DNA of 6,120 bases from an uncultured Clostridia bacterium. Its GTDB lineage: Bacteria > Bacillota > Clostridia > Christensenellales > UBA1242. The notes under the pieces were generated by a model. That model did not search any database and was not told the origin of the DNA. It saw only the letters and a list, made by a program, of their open reading frames with translations. The stretch spans positions 1 to 6,120 of the forward strand of contig CAMUJQ010000057.1 of NCBI GenBank assembly GCA_947089305.1. Direction: 5' to 3'. Below, one piece after another: positions 1 through 5,770 of the stretch (positions within the stretch are counted from its first letter, which is position 1; each line of letters begins with the position of its first letter). Made by a program: the position numbers and the translations under genes.

Positions 1-814
1 ATTTTGGAGTATATTTAATTTCAACATTATTTAAATATTTTAATTTTCCTTTAGTGTCAAACTTAATTTCATACGCAAACAGTTGTTGTTTTAAAGTATT
101 ATATTTTTTATTTAATTTATGATTTCCATATTTATCGTCACCTACAAGATATAAACCAATGCTAGATAGCGCAACACGAATTTGATGTGTTTTGCCCTCC
201 ATGATTTTAACTTTAAGCAAAGTAATTTCACCATTTTGCTTAACTTTTTCAACAAAAGTAACAGTTTTTACGGCATTTTTGCTTTGTTTATCAGAAACTT
301 TAACAACAGCCGTTTTACTATTTTTTTCTAAATAACAAACAATTTCTTTTTCTTTAAAATTAACTTTTCCAAAAACTTCAGCATAATAATATTTTTCAAC
401 TTCTTCCTGAGAAAAGCATTCTTTAATATCATTAAGCACTTCTTTATTTTTTGCAAACATTAACAAACCTTCAGTGTTAACATCAAGTCTATGGCACGCA
501 TATAATTTTTGTTGTTTATTTAAAATACTTGAAACACTTGTTTCATCTTTATTTTCACTTGAACTAAAAAATCCGCGAGGTTTTACTACAACATAAATAT
601 TTTCATCTTCATAAACTTTAACAAAACTTTTTTCTTTTGCAAAAATTGCAATCTTTTGCCCAATTTCAATATTTAAGTTAACATTTACTCGCGTTCCATC
701 AACTAAAATTTGTTTATCTTTTAGCTTTTTTGAAAGCATGTTATAGTTAATTTTTGTTTCGGCGTATACCACTTTTAACAACGGTCCGCGTGTTTTACTA
801 ATAAATTCTATCAT
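1..814 (-). CDS. RluA-family 23S rRNA/tRNA pseudouridine synthase, 3' end cut by window edge
   Basis: The enzyme converts specific uridines in structured RNA (usually 23S rRNA) to pseudouridine in the cytoplasm. I translated 271 codons without a stop from an ATG at 814; the frame leaves the window at base 1. Residues about 12-58 look like an S4 RNA-binding domain. KPRG at 78-81 fits the start of the catalytic fold. CHRLDVNTEGLL at 107-118 is the active-site motif, with Asp111 as the expected catalytic aspartate. GKTHQIRV at 207-214 is the conserved RluA-family motif (usually GRTHQIRVH, here ending in Ala). The DVNTEGLL version, rather than the more common DxxTSGL, is slightly unusual. Family members are about 280-330 residues, so only a short C-terminal tail should be missing. 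The ribosome binding site is poor: AAGG lies 12 bases before the ATG. The family call is firm; the target uridine cannot be assigned. Confidence 0.93.
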   Translation of the reverse strand, partial: MIEFISKTRGPLLKVVYAETKINYNMLSKKLKDKQILVDGTRVNVNLNIEIGQKIAIFAKEKSFVKVYEDENIYVVVKPRGFFSSSENKDETSVSSILNKQQKLYACHRLDVNTEGLLMFAKNKEVLNDIKECFSQEEVEKYYYAEVFGKVNFKEKEIVCYLEKNSKTAVVKVSDKQSKNAVKTVTFVEKVKQNGEITLLKVKIMEGKTHQIRVALSSIGLYLVGDDKYGNHKLNKKYNTLKQQLFAYEIKFDTKGKLKYLNNVEIKYTPK

Positions 815-820
815 AGTTTT

Positions 821-849
821 ATTATGCCTTGTTTTTTGTTAAATTGCAA
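821..849 (-). promoter_or_regulatory. Candidate promoter for the pseudouridine synthase gene
   Basis: On the minus strand, TTGCAA (849-844) and CATAAT (826-821) are separated by 17 bases. The -10 match is 5 of 6 and the -35 match 4 of 6. The -10 box ends only six bases before the ATG, so a transcript from it would start at or very near the start codon and be leaderless or nearly so. In such AT-rich DNA this match could be chance, and a longer transcript using the weak AAGG site is the alternative. Confidence 0.3.
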
Positions 850-914
850 CAGTTTACAGGTTTATATAAAAAGAATTTTGTTAAAAATATTTTTAAGAAA
901 TAGTCCAATTTTAT

Positions 915-943
915 TTGACAACAAGTTTTATTAGTGGTATTAT
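915..943 (+). promoter_or_regulatory. Sigma-A-type promoter of the hsp20 gene
   Basis: A perfect TTGACA -35 box (915-920), a 17-base spacer and a TATTAT -10 box (938-943) form a near-consensus housekeeping promoter. TG at 935-936 adds an extended -10. The start of transcription should fall near 950, giving a leader of about 85 bases. The CIRCE element begins two bases after the -10 box, so a repressor bound there would block this promoter. Confidence 0.85.
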
Positions 944-944
944 T

Positions 945-971
945 TTAGCAATCAATGATTAAGAGTGCTAG
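945..971 (+). promoter_or_regulatory. CIRCE operator (HrcA repressor binding site)
   Basis: The sequence is TTAGCAATC, nine bases, then GAGTGCTAG. The CIRCE consensus is TTAGCACTC-N9-GAGTGCTAA, so this is 16 of 18 arm positions with exactly the right spacing. It covers the predicted transcription start just after the -10 box, the standard position for repression by HrcA. It predicts that the small heat-shock gene is in the HrcA (class I) regulon with groES/groEL and dnaK. hrcA itself is not in this window. Confidence 0.88.
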
Positions 972-984
972 CATAGTATACGTG

Positions 985-994
985 TAAGCGCTTA
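985..994. promoter_or_regulatory. Perfect palindrome TAAGCGCTTA in the hsp20 leader, possible second operator
   Basis: A 10-bp perfect palindrome lies 13 bases after the CIRCE element, inside the hsp20 leader. Its core resembles a catabolite-responsive element (TGWAAGCGCTTWCA): the left half TGTAAGCGCTT fits, but the outer right half does not. It could be a CcpA site, an operator for another regulator, or chance. It stands out because GC-containing palindromes are rare in this AT-rich spacer. Confidence 0.3.
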
Positions 995-1008
995 AAAATT
1001 GGTAAAAA

Positions 1009-1037
1009 ATTTTAAATATTTAGGAGGAATTTAAAAT
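1009..1037 (+). promoter_or_regulatory. All-A/U hairpin around the hsp20 ribosome binding site, candidate RNA thermometer
   Basis: ATTTTAAAT (1009-1017) and ATTTAAAAT (1029-1037) are exact reverse complements, so nine A-U pairs can form. The 11-base loop holds the AGGAGG ribosome binding site (1022-1027), and the second arm includes the first two bases of the ATG (1036-1038). A weak stem that hides the start codon and melts on warming would act as a heat-sensitive switch, as known for other small heat-shock genes. The pairing is seen; the function is inferred, and chance is possible in such AT-rich DNA. Confidence 0.35.
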
Positions 1038-1464
1038 GAAAAATTATATTCAAAGAAGAAATAATGATGAGTATTCATTATTTGACGAGGCCATTAACAA
1101 CTTTTTTAGACCATTATTTTATAGCGAAGATTTAGATAGCATGAAAACAGATATTAAAGAGCTAGATAAGCAATATGAAATGGAAATTGAAATGCCAGGT
1201 TTTGATAAAAAGGATATTGCAATTAATCTTGAAGATGGGTATTTAAATGTAAGCGCTAGAAAAGAAGTTAAAGAGGAAAAAGGCGCTGCAAATAAAGGGA
1301 ACTACATAAAAAAAGAAAGAACTGTTTCTTGTTCTAGAAGTTATTATGTTGGCGACCTTAAGGAAGAGGAAGTTAAAGCTAAATATGAAAATGGAGTATT
1401 ATGCTTAACACTTCCAAAAGTGAATGAGAAAAAGCCTGAAAGAAAACAAATTTCAATAGATTAA
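1036..1464 (+). CDS. hsp20: Small heat-shock protein, Hsp20/alpha-crystallin family
   Basis: This is an ATP-independent holdase chaperone of 142 residues, the usual size, that keeps unfolding cytoplasmic proteins soluble until DnaK/GroEL-type chaperones refold them. Residues 1-36 form the variable N-terminal arm, with an FDEAINNFF segment at 16-24 typical of the family. The alpha-crystallin domain spans about 37-129. It contains MPGFDKKDI (53-61) and GVLCLTLPK (120-128), the family's GVLxLxLPK signature. The tail carries the I-x-I motif as ISI (139-141), which links dimers into oligomers. The start is fixed by AGGAGG eight bases before the ATG. The gene stands alone, with its own promoter and terminator. 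Its regulation should be heat-inducible through HrcA at the upstream CIRCE element, possibly with a second layer in the leader hairpin. Nothing in the coding region looks damaged. Confidence 0.96.
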   Translation: MKNYIQRRNNDEYSLFDEAINNFFRPLFYSEDLDSMKTDIKELDKQYEMEIEMPGFDKKDIAINLEDGYLNVSARKEVKEEKGAANKGNYIKKERTVSCSRSYYVGDLKEEEVKAKYENGVLCLTLPKVNEKKPERKQISID

Positions 1465-1494
1465 TAAAAAAAGCCGCTAAATAGCGGTTTTTTT
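1465..1494. terminator. Bidirectional intrinsic terminator between hsp20 and the zinc-ribbon gene
   Basis: The stem CCGCT (1474-1478) / AGCGG (1483-1487) has a four-base loop, with a run of seven T after it and a run of A before it. It follows the hsp20 stop codon directly. Because the A-run reads as a T-run on the other strand, it can also end transcription of the convergent gene that stops at 1535. Confidence 0.88.
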
Positions 1495-1534
1495 ATGCAA
1501 TTTACACAATTTTTTCCTTATTTTTAACTGTTTT

Positions 1535-2803
1535 TTATAATTTTCTAGCTGGCTTCAATGTTTTTAATTCATCATATTTTTGACTTGTTTCTAAATCATG
1601 AAGCATTTTAAATGCTAAGTTATCACTTAAATATTTATAGCCACAAGTTTTACAACGCAACTCTTGAGCATCGTTTATTCTAAAAATTGCTCCACTTGCA
1701 ACAAGTTGAATTCCTTTATCTGAAAGTTTTGTTTTAATTCTACTCCTACAGTTTGGACATGGGTTTTCTATAATATGTCTACATATTAACTGTTTTAAAT
1801 CCATTAGAGTTTTTCCATGTGCTTTCGTAAAAGCTCTGATTAAATCGACGTCATTAAAGTTACTTAACTTTTTACAAAAACTTTCGAAAGTCGCAAAAGT
1901 TTTTGCATGTTCAGTTAACTCTCGCGCTGACACCTGAGAACCAAGCTCATTAAAATAAATTGTTGTTAATTTTTCTTTATAAGGAGTTTTATCAATTCTT
2001 TCTCTAACTCTTTTTTCTCTTTCATCGCTTTTTAAAATAAAATTTAAATTTGCCAGTTGCTGAATCGCTGAAATAGCCTCTGCCTCATTTTGTGCCATAT
2101 TTAAATCAACAAACAACATTTCTTCACATAATTTTGTAAACTCATCTAGTTTTTCACTAAGCTTAGCTTCATTTTCAGAATAATATTTAAAATCACTTTG
2201 AAAATTATTAGAAAACTCAATTAAATCATTCATTATTAAGCTAATTTCTTGCGCATTATTTTTTGTTACTTTATTAACAGTTACAAATTCATTAACAATT
2301 TTTGATAAATTAGAAAAAGCTTCAACTCTAGCCTCTGTCAATAAAGAGTTAAGAAAGTAATATGCGTTAAACACATCAATTCCTTCTTGTGTGTTAGCAA
2401 GATTTGAGGTATTAATTAACTTTAGCATATCTTCAACAGGTAAAATTATAGCCTCACTCATTGACTTTCCACATTTTTTCTTAATATCGTCAAATTTCTG
2501 CATTACAAAACATCTACAAGCCTCTTCTAGTGCATCATAAGTCAAGCAAAGTGAATTTGCGTCAACACTATCTGAAAAATGCATTTTTTTGCTTGATAAA
2601 TGATAGTGGGGCATATCTATTATTTTTTGCATTTCTGAATATATAAAAGGTAAATTATATTTTTCTTGAACATAAGAAGCTACATAAAATTGCAATTGAC
2701 CCAACAATTCTTTTTTTGCTTCTTCATCGTTTTCTGATCGATAAAGAGCGATTATCGTTTCACAAATATCATTTTCTTTATTTAAAATTAAATTTGTATT
2801 CAT
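1535..2803 (-). CDS. Uncharacterised 422-residue protein with a C-terminal four-cysteine zinc ribbon
   Basis: I do not recognise this protein. The N-terminal 300 residues or so look mostly helical, rich in Glu, Lys, Leu and Asn, with no signal peptide or membrane segment, so it is probably cytoplasmic. The C-terminal part has two cysteine pairs, CPNC (349-352) and CKTC (384-387), 31 residues apart. The second is followed by GYKY, as in many zinc ribbons that bind nucleic acid or support protein contacts. CRC at 96-98 is an additional cysteine cluster of unknown meaning. The ATG at 2803 is preceded by an AGAGGA ribosome binding site about five bases away. It is a single-gene unit, ends in TAG, and converges on hsp20. 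No catalytic motif was seen. A nucleic-acid-associated role is a guess from the zinc ribbon alone. The open frame of this length with a good start and promoter makes it a real gene. Confidence 0.88.
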   Translation of the reverse strand: MNTNLILNKENDICETIIALYRSENDEEAKKELLGQLQFYVASYVQEKYNLPFIYSEMQKIIDMPHYHLSSKKMHFSDSVDANSLCLTYDALEEACRCFVMQKFDDIKKKCGKSMSEAIILPVEDMLKLINTSNLANTQEGIDVFNAYYFLNSLLTEARVEAFSNLSKIVNEFVTVNKVTKNNAQEISLIMNDLIEFSNNFQSDFKYYSENEAKLSEKLDEFTKLCEEMLFVDLNMAQNEAEAISAIQQLANLNFILKSDEREKRVRERIDKTPYKEKLTTIYFNELGSQVSARELTEHAKTFATFESFCKKLSNFNDVDLIRAFTKAHGKTLMDLKQLICRHIIENPCPNCRSRIKTKLSDKGIQLVASGAIFRINDAQELRCKTCGYKYLSDNLAFKMLHDLETSQKYDELKTLKPARKL

Positions 2804-2821
2804 TTTCTTCCTCTTATTATA

Positions 2822-2850
2822 AGAATAGCATAAGAAGTTGTATTTTTCAA
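2822..2850 (-). promoter_or_regulatory. Promoter of the zinc-ribbon gene
   Basis: On the minus strand, TTGAAA (2850-2845), a 17-base spacer and TATTCT (2827-2822) form a good housekeeping-type promoter. TGC directly before the -10 box gives an extended -10. It sits 18 bases before the ATG at 2803, so the leader would be short but would still include the AGAGGA ribosome binding site. Confidence 0.6.
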
Positions 2851-2932
2851 TAGTAAAAATAAAAAAATCTTTACTAATTAACTTTGAATAAATTTTTATT
2901 TATTTCACAAAATAATTTCAGGAGGAGGAAAG

Positions 2933-3172
2933 ATGGCTATTGCAAATATTATTGCTTTTATTGTTCTTTGCTTAGGCGGTCTTAACTGGGGTTTAGTTGG
3001 AATTTTCAACTGGAACCTTGTTGGCGCAATTTTTGGTTCATTTAATGCAGGAATAATAACAGTGTATGTTTTAGTTTTAATTGCAACTTTATGGTTAATT
3101 ATTGCAGCTATCATTGGAAGAGGAAAAATTAACTTAAACCCAATGTATCGTGATATTAACACTAAACAATAA
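2933..3172 (+). CDS. DUF378 (YuzA-like) small membrane protein
   Basis: This 79-residue protein matches the DUF378 family of short two-helix membrane proteins of unknown function, common in Bacillota. Hydrophobic segments at about 4-24 and 40-61 should span the membrane. Between them is the family signature LNWGLVG (17-23), followed by FNWNLVGAIFG (25-35). The C-terminal tail from residue 63 is polar, with charged residues. The start is set by an unusually strong AGGAGGAGG (2920-2928) just upstream. I saw no convincing promoter in the 129 bases shared with the divergent zinc-ribbon gene; a TTTACT/TTTTAT pair at 2870-2899 is weak. The gene stands alone and ends in a terminator. The open frame on the opposite strand here is only its shadow. 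The family call is confident; the function is not known. Confidence 0.92.
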   Translation: MAIANIIAFIVLCLGGLNWGLVGIFNWNLVGAIFGSFNAGIITVYVLVLIATLWLIIAAIIGRGKINLNPMYRDINTKQ

Positions 3173-3192
3173 AAGCCAATTTGGCTTTTTTT
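3171..3192 (+). terminator. Intrinsic terminator after the DUF378 gene
   Basis: AAAAGCCA (3171-3178) pairs with TGGCTTTT (3182-3189) around a three-base loop, and the T-run continues to 3192. The stem begins within the TAA stop codon. It insulates the parS region to its right from this transcript. Confidence 0.85.
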
Positions 3193-3383
3193 GTTTATTT
3201 TAATAATCTGTTCGTAAAATATTTTGTTTTTACCCTTAGTTAATACTAGAGACATCAAAAACATGCGTTAAAATGAAAGTTTCGAGCTTATATTAAATAT
3301 TTTAATAGCAACGCTTCTAATTATTTATATTTTTTTGAAAAAGAGCTTGTTTTTAGCTATTTTAGCCGATTTATGCAAATTTA

Positions 3384-3409
3384 ATATAGTTATTAACTAA
3401 TAACTATAT
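3384..3409. repeat. 12-bp inverted repeat with a two-base centre
   Basis: ATATAGTTATTA (3384-3395) is followed, after two bases, by its exact reverse complement TAATAACTATAT (3398-3409). It could be an operator, a cruciform-prone element or an unwinding site next to the parS cluster. It is not followed by a T-run, so it is not a typical terminator. The arms consist almost only of A and T, so chance is possible. Confidence 0.5.
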
Positions 3410-3486
3410 ATTTTATAAAGTTCATTAATCAAAAGCTTTTTTATATTTTTATTTATATTTATTACTTTTAAAGCTTAACAAAACAT

Positions 3487-3502
3487 TGTTCCACGTGGAA
3501 CA
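3487..3502. promoter_or_regulatory. parS site 1 (ParB-binding centromere element)
   Basis: TGTTCCACGTGGAACA is a perfect 16-bp palindrome. The widespread bacterial parS consensus is TGTTTCACGTGAAACA; this form differs symmetrically at one position in each half and is a known natural variant. It is the leftmost of the five sites and the most isolated, 144 bp from the next. Confidence 0.95.
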
Positions 3503-3630
3503 TTTTTATAAATTTAAATTAGATTCTTTATAAAAGATTTTTCTCATTTATTTATTTTTATCAAATTAAGAATATAAAACTTTTATAGTTAGTTAATAAA
3601 ATATACCATATTAAAAGTCAAACACATAAA

Positions 3631-3646
3631 TGTTCCACGTGGAACA
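3631..3646. promoter_or_regulatory. parS site 2
   Basis: This copy is identical to site 1, TGTTCCACGTGGAACA. The 16 bases overlapping its left edge (3616-3631) recur with 14 of 16 matches just to its right (3669-3684), hinting at a small duplication around this site. Confidence 0.95.
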
Positions 3647-3742
3647 TTTGATAATATATAATTAAAATAGTCAAGCATATAAATAATAATACACTCTTTT
3701 AAACCGCTTTTATGCAAGTTTATAATATCCACACTCAAATAA

Positions 3743-3758
3743 TGTTCCACGTGGAACA
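3743..3758. promoter_or_regulatory. parS site 3
   Basis: This perfect palindromic copy is identical to sites 1, 2 and 5. Ten bases before it (3725-3733), ATATCCACA differs at one base from the DnaA box TTATCCACA. Confidence 0.95.
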
Positions 3759-3846
3759 AAGTATCATTAATTAATATTTATTACTGTGTAAACACTTAAT
3801 TAAAGTCTCATAATTTGTAATACACTATTAGTAATGTTTCTTAAAT

Positions 3847-3862
3847 TGTTCCACATGGAACA
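3847..3862. promoter_or_regulatory. parS site 4, degenerate at the centre
   Basis: The sequence is TGTTCCACATGGAACA: the same 16 bases as the other copies but with the central CG changed to CA, which breaks the perfect symmetry. The remaining 15 bases are intact and the spacing fits the series, so it is clearly a member of the cluster. It may bind ParB more weakly. Confidence 0.85.
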
Positions 3863-3949
3863 TTTTATCACTATAAAATATTTCTTTATAGGCGCGTTGG
3901 TAAGCTTATAAAAACATTAAACAAATGAAATAAATACACATATCCAGAA

Positions 3950-3965
3950 TGTTCCACGTGGAACA
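3950..3965. promoter_or_regulatory. parS site 5, adjacent to the parB terminator
   Basis: This is a perfect copy of TGTTCCACGTGGAACA, five bases from the A-run of the parB terminator and 27 bases from the parB stop codon. ParB bound here lies directly at the end of its own gene. Confidence 0.95.
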
Positions 3966-3970
3966 AAATA

Positions 3971-3996
3971 ACAAAAAAACGAGCAACGCTCGTTAT
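3971..3996 (-). terminator. Intrinsic terminator of parAB, overlapping the parB stop codon
   Basis: On the minus strand, AACGAGC (3994-3988), a three-base loop and GCTCGTT (3984-3978) form a seven-pair stem followed by a run of T. The stem takes in two bases of the parB TAA stop, so termination occurs right at the end of the coding region and before parS site 5. Confidence 0.88.
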
Positions 3997-4943
3997 TTTA
4001 TTATATCATCTGACACTCTTTTATAAGTTTCAAGTATTTCATAAATTCTATCTAAATCATCACGCGTATAGTAATCAATAAAGATACGCCCTTTATTATC
4101 ATTGCCTATACAGCTTACTTTTGTTCCAAATACGCGTTGCATATTACTTACCAATTCTTTAAGCTCTGCAACTACCATAGGTTTAAACTTTTTTGCACCG
4201 TCTTCAGTTAAATTAGCTTTAATTTGTTGTTCAAGCTTTCTAACGCTCCAACCTTCACGAACACATAGCTTTGCTAGTCTAATTTGAAAATCTTTTTTTA
4301 ATACACTTACCAACACTTTTGCATGACCTAAACTTAACTCTCCGCTTTGAACTAAAACAACAACTTCAGGTTCAAGGCTTAATAATCTTAAATAGTTTGC
4401 AATACTACTACGTTGTTTTCCTAGGCGCTTAGCCAATTTTTCTTGTGTCCAGTTAAAATCATCCATTAATTCTTTATATCCGCGAGCTATTTCAATTGGA
4501 TTTAAATCTTCACGTTGAATATTTTCAATTAATGCCAATTCTTTAACTTGCGCATCTGTAAAATCCTTAATAATAGCTGGAATTGTTTCTCTTTCTGCAA
4601 TTTGGCAAGCACGAAATCTACGTTCACCAGCAACAATCATATACATCCCGTCACGCTCAGTAACAACAATAGGCTGAAGCACTCCATGGTTTTTAATGCT
4701 TTCTGCTAAATCATTTAAGCTTTCAATGCTAAAACTTTTACGTGGCTGATTTGGATTTGCCTTTATTTTTTCTAAAGGTATATCACACACTCCATTTGCA
4801 TACATGGTAACTTTATGAGTTGGTTGTGCTACCTGTTCGTTCCTTTCAACAACTTCACTTTCATTATCATTAAAATCTTCATCTAAACCATAAGTAGGTA
4901 TTAATGAACTTAAACCTCTTCCTAAACCTTTTTTTACAGACAT
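3993..4943 (-). CDS. parB: ParB/Spo0J chromosome-partitioning protein
   Basis: ParB is a CTP-dependent DNA clamp that loads at parS, slides onto neighbouring DNA, recruits SMC condensin and stimulates ParA. At 316 residues it is a little longer than the usual 280-300. GLGRGLSSLIP (6-16) is the N-terminal ParA-activating segment, followed by a variable linker to about 50. The CTP-binding ParB/Srx domain follows, with NPNQPRK (63-69), the arginine-rich GERRFRA (106-112) and ENIQRED (140-146). The helix-turn-helix that reads parS is around 165-187 (TQEKLAKRLGKQRSSIANYL). The C-terminal part from about 265 should dimerise. Its ATG has a TAAGGAG ribosome binding site seven bases upstream whose TAA is the parA stop codon; the two genes are 11 bases apart, implying coupled translation. 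The five parS sites lie just downstream. All signature residues are present. The alternative, Noc, is unlikely because the local sites are parS rather than Noc-type. Confidence 0.97.
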   Translation of the reverse strand: MSVKKGLGRGLSSLIPTYGLDEDFNDNESEVVERNEQVAQPTHKVTMYANGVCDIPLEKIKANPNQPRKSFSIESLNDLAESIKNHGVLQPIVVTERDGMYMIVAGERRFRACQIAERETIPAIIKDFTDAQVKELALIENIQREDLNPIEIARGYKELMDDFNWTQEKLAKRLGKQRSSIANYLRLLSLEPEVVVLVQSGELSLGHAKVLVSVLKKDFQIRLAKLCVREGWSVRKLEQQIKANLTEDGAKKFKPMVVAELKELVSNMQRVFGTKVSCIGNDNKGRIFIDYYTRDDLDRIYEILETYKRVSDDIIK

Positions 4944-4954
4944 TTTATAACTCC

Positions 4955-5740
4955 TTATTTATTTTTATTTTCCCATTCATTAATTCTAGCCAAAACTTCA
5001 TCAGACAATTGTTTATACGCCTTAGCCCCTGGACTTCTAGTATCATATAGGCTTATAGGTAATCCATGAGAAGGAGCTTCAGCTAATCGTATATTTCTTG
5101 GTATATAAGTATTATAAACTTTTTTACCAAAGAACTTATTTATTTCTGCACTTACACCATGAACTAACAAACTACGACTATCTTTCATAGTTAACACAAC
5201 ACCCTCAATTTCAAGCTTTTGATTTAAATGCTTTTTAACTAATCGAATTGTGTTCATAAGTTGAGTTAAACCTTCCAAAGCATAAAATTCACATTGAATA
5301 GGAATTATAACACTATCGGCAGCAGTTAAACTGTTAACTGTTAAAAGCCCTAAAGATGGTGGACAATCAATAGTTATTATATCATAACTTTCTAACAATT
5401 CTTTTAAAATATCTTTCAAAATATTTTCTCTTCCATCCATTTGAACCAATTCAACTTCGGCGCCAGCTAGTTCAACAGTTGCTGGAATTATATCAAGCCC
5501 TTTAACGCATGTTTTTTGAACAATTTCTGCAGCAAAACATTCGCCGTCAATAACATTATAAATTGTTTTTGTTTCTTTATTTTTTTCTATTCCTAAACCA
5601 CTTGAAGCATTTCCCTGTGGATCTAAATCACAAAGCAAAACTTTTTTTCCAGATTCAGCTAAATAAGAAGATACATTAACACAAGTTGTTGTTTTTCCAA
5701 CTCCACCTTTTTGATTTACAAATGCAATTATTTTAGACAT
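4955..5740 (-). CDS. parA: ParA/Soj chromosome-partitioning ATPase
   Basis: ParA is a deviant-Walker ATPase that binds nucleoid DNA as an ATP dimer and is released by ParB, which moves parS-bearing DNA; the Bacillus form also regulates DnaA. From the ATG at 5740 it has 261 residues, close to Soj at about 253. The deviant Walker A motif KGGVGKTT is at 11-18, with Gly12 and Lys16. Asp40 of CDLDPQGN (37-44) is the A-prime aspartate. Walker B is IITIDCPPSLG (121-131), with Asp125. Arg189 and Arg218 match the non-specific DNA-binding arginines of Bacillus Soj. No N-terminal helix-turn-helix is present, so this is the short chromosomal type and not a plasmid-type self-repressor. An in-frame TTG at 5800 would add 20 residues, but it lies inside the promoter; the ATG at 5740 has AAAGGA six bases upstream. 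It is the first gene of the parAB operon. Confidence 0.97.
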   Translation of the reverse strand: MSKIIAFVNQKGGVGKTTTCVNVSSYLAESGKKVLLCDLDPQGNASSGLGIEKNKETKTIYNVIDGECFAAEIVQKTCVKGLDIIPATVELAGAEVELVQMDGRENILKDILKELLESYDIITIDCPPSLGLLTVNSLTAADSVIIPIQCEFYALEGLTQLMNTIRLVKKHLNQKLEIEGVVLTMKDSRSLLVHGVSAEINKFFGKKVYNTYIPRNIRLAEAPSHGLPISLYDTRSPGAKAYKQLSDEVLARINEWENKNK

Positions 5741-5770
5741 ATCTATTCCTTTTATATAAAATTCATTTAT

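Larger units (their letters stand above)
3193..3970. other. Gene-free centromere-like region holding the parS cluster
   Basis: No credible gene is present on either strand; the longest starts give peptides of about a dozen codons or fewer. The left part (3193-3486) is plain AT-rich DNA with one long palindrome at 3384-3409. The right part (3487-3965) holds five ParB-binding sites with centre-to-centre spacings of 144, 112, 104 and 103 bp. Both borders are terminators of convergent genes (DUF378 on the left, parB on the right), so transcription should rarely enter. I infer that this is a nucleation zone for ParB loading. Confidence 0.85.

Noticed and set aside
2905..3264. A 119-codon open frame on the minus strand over the DUF378 gene
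   Set aside because: It is the complement of a clearly recognisable family gene, reads as a low-complexity Ile/Lys/Pro-rich product, has no ribosome binding site and crosses the DUF378 terminator.
3384..3409. Intrinsic terminator
   Set aside because: The inverted repeat has no GC in most of its stem, only a two-base loop and no T-run, and no gene ends next to it.
3487..3965. CRISPR array, from evenly spaced identical repeats
   Set aside because: The repeats are 16-bp palindromes matching parS, the spacers are 87-128 bp and unequal, and no cas gene is present.
3193..3970. Definite oriC
   Set aside because: There is no cluster of DnaA boxes and no dnaA or other origin-linked gene in the window; one near-match box is not enough.
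4102..4287. A 61-codon open frame on the plus strand inside parB
   Set aside because: It is antisense to the conserved C-terminal half of ParB, has no ribosome binding site or promoter, and its product resembles nothing known.
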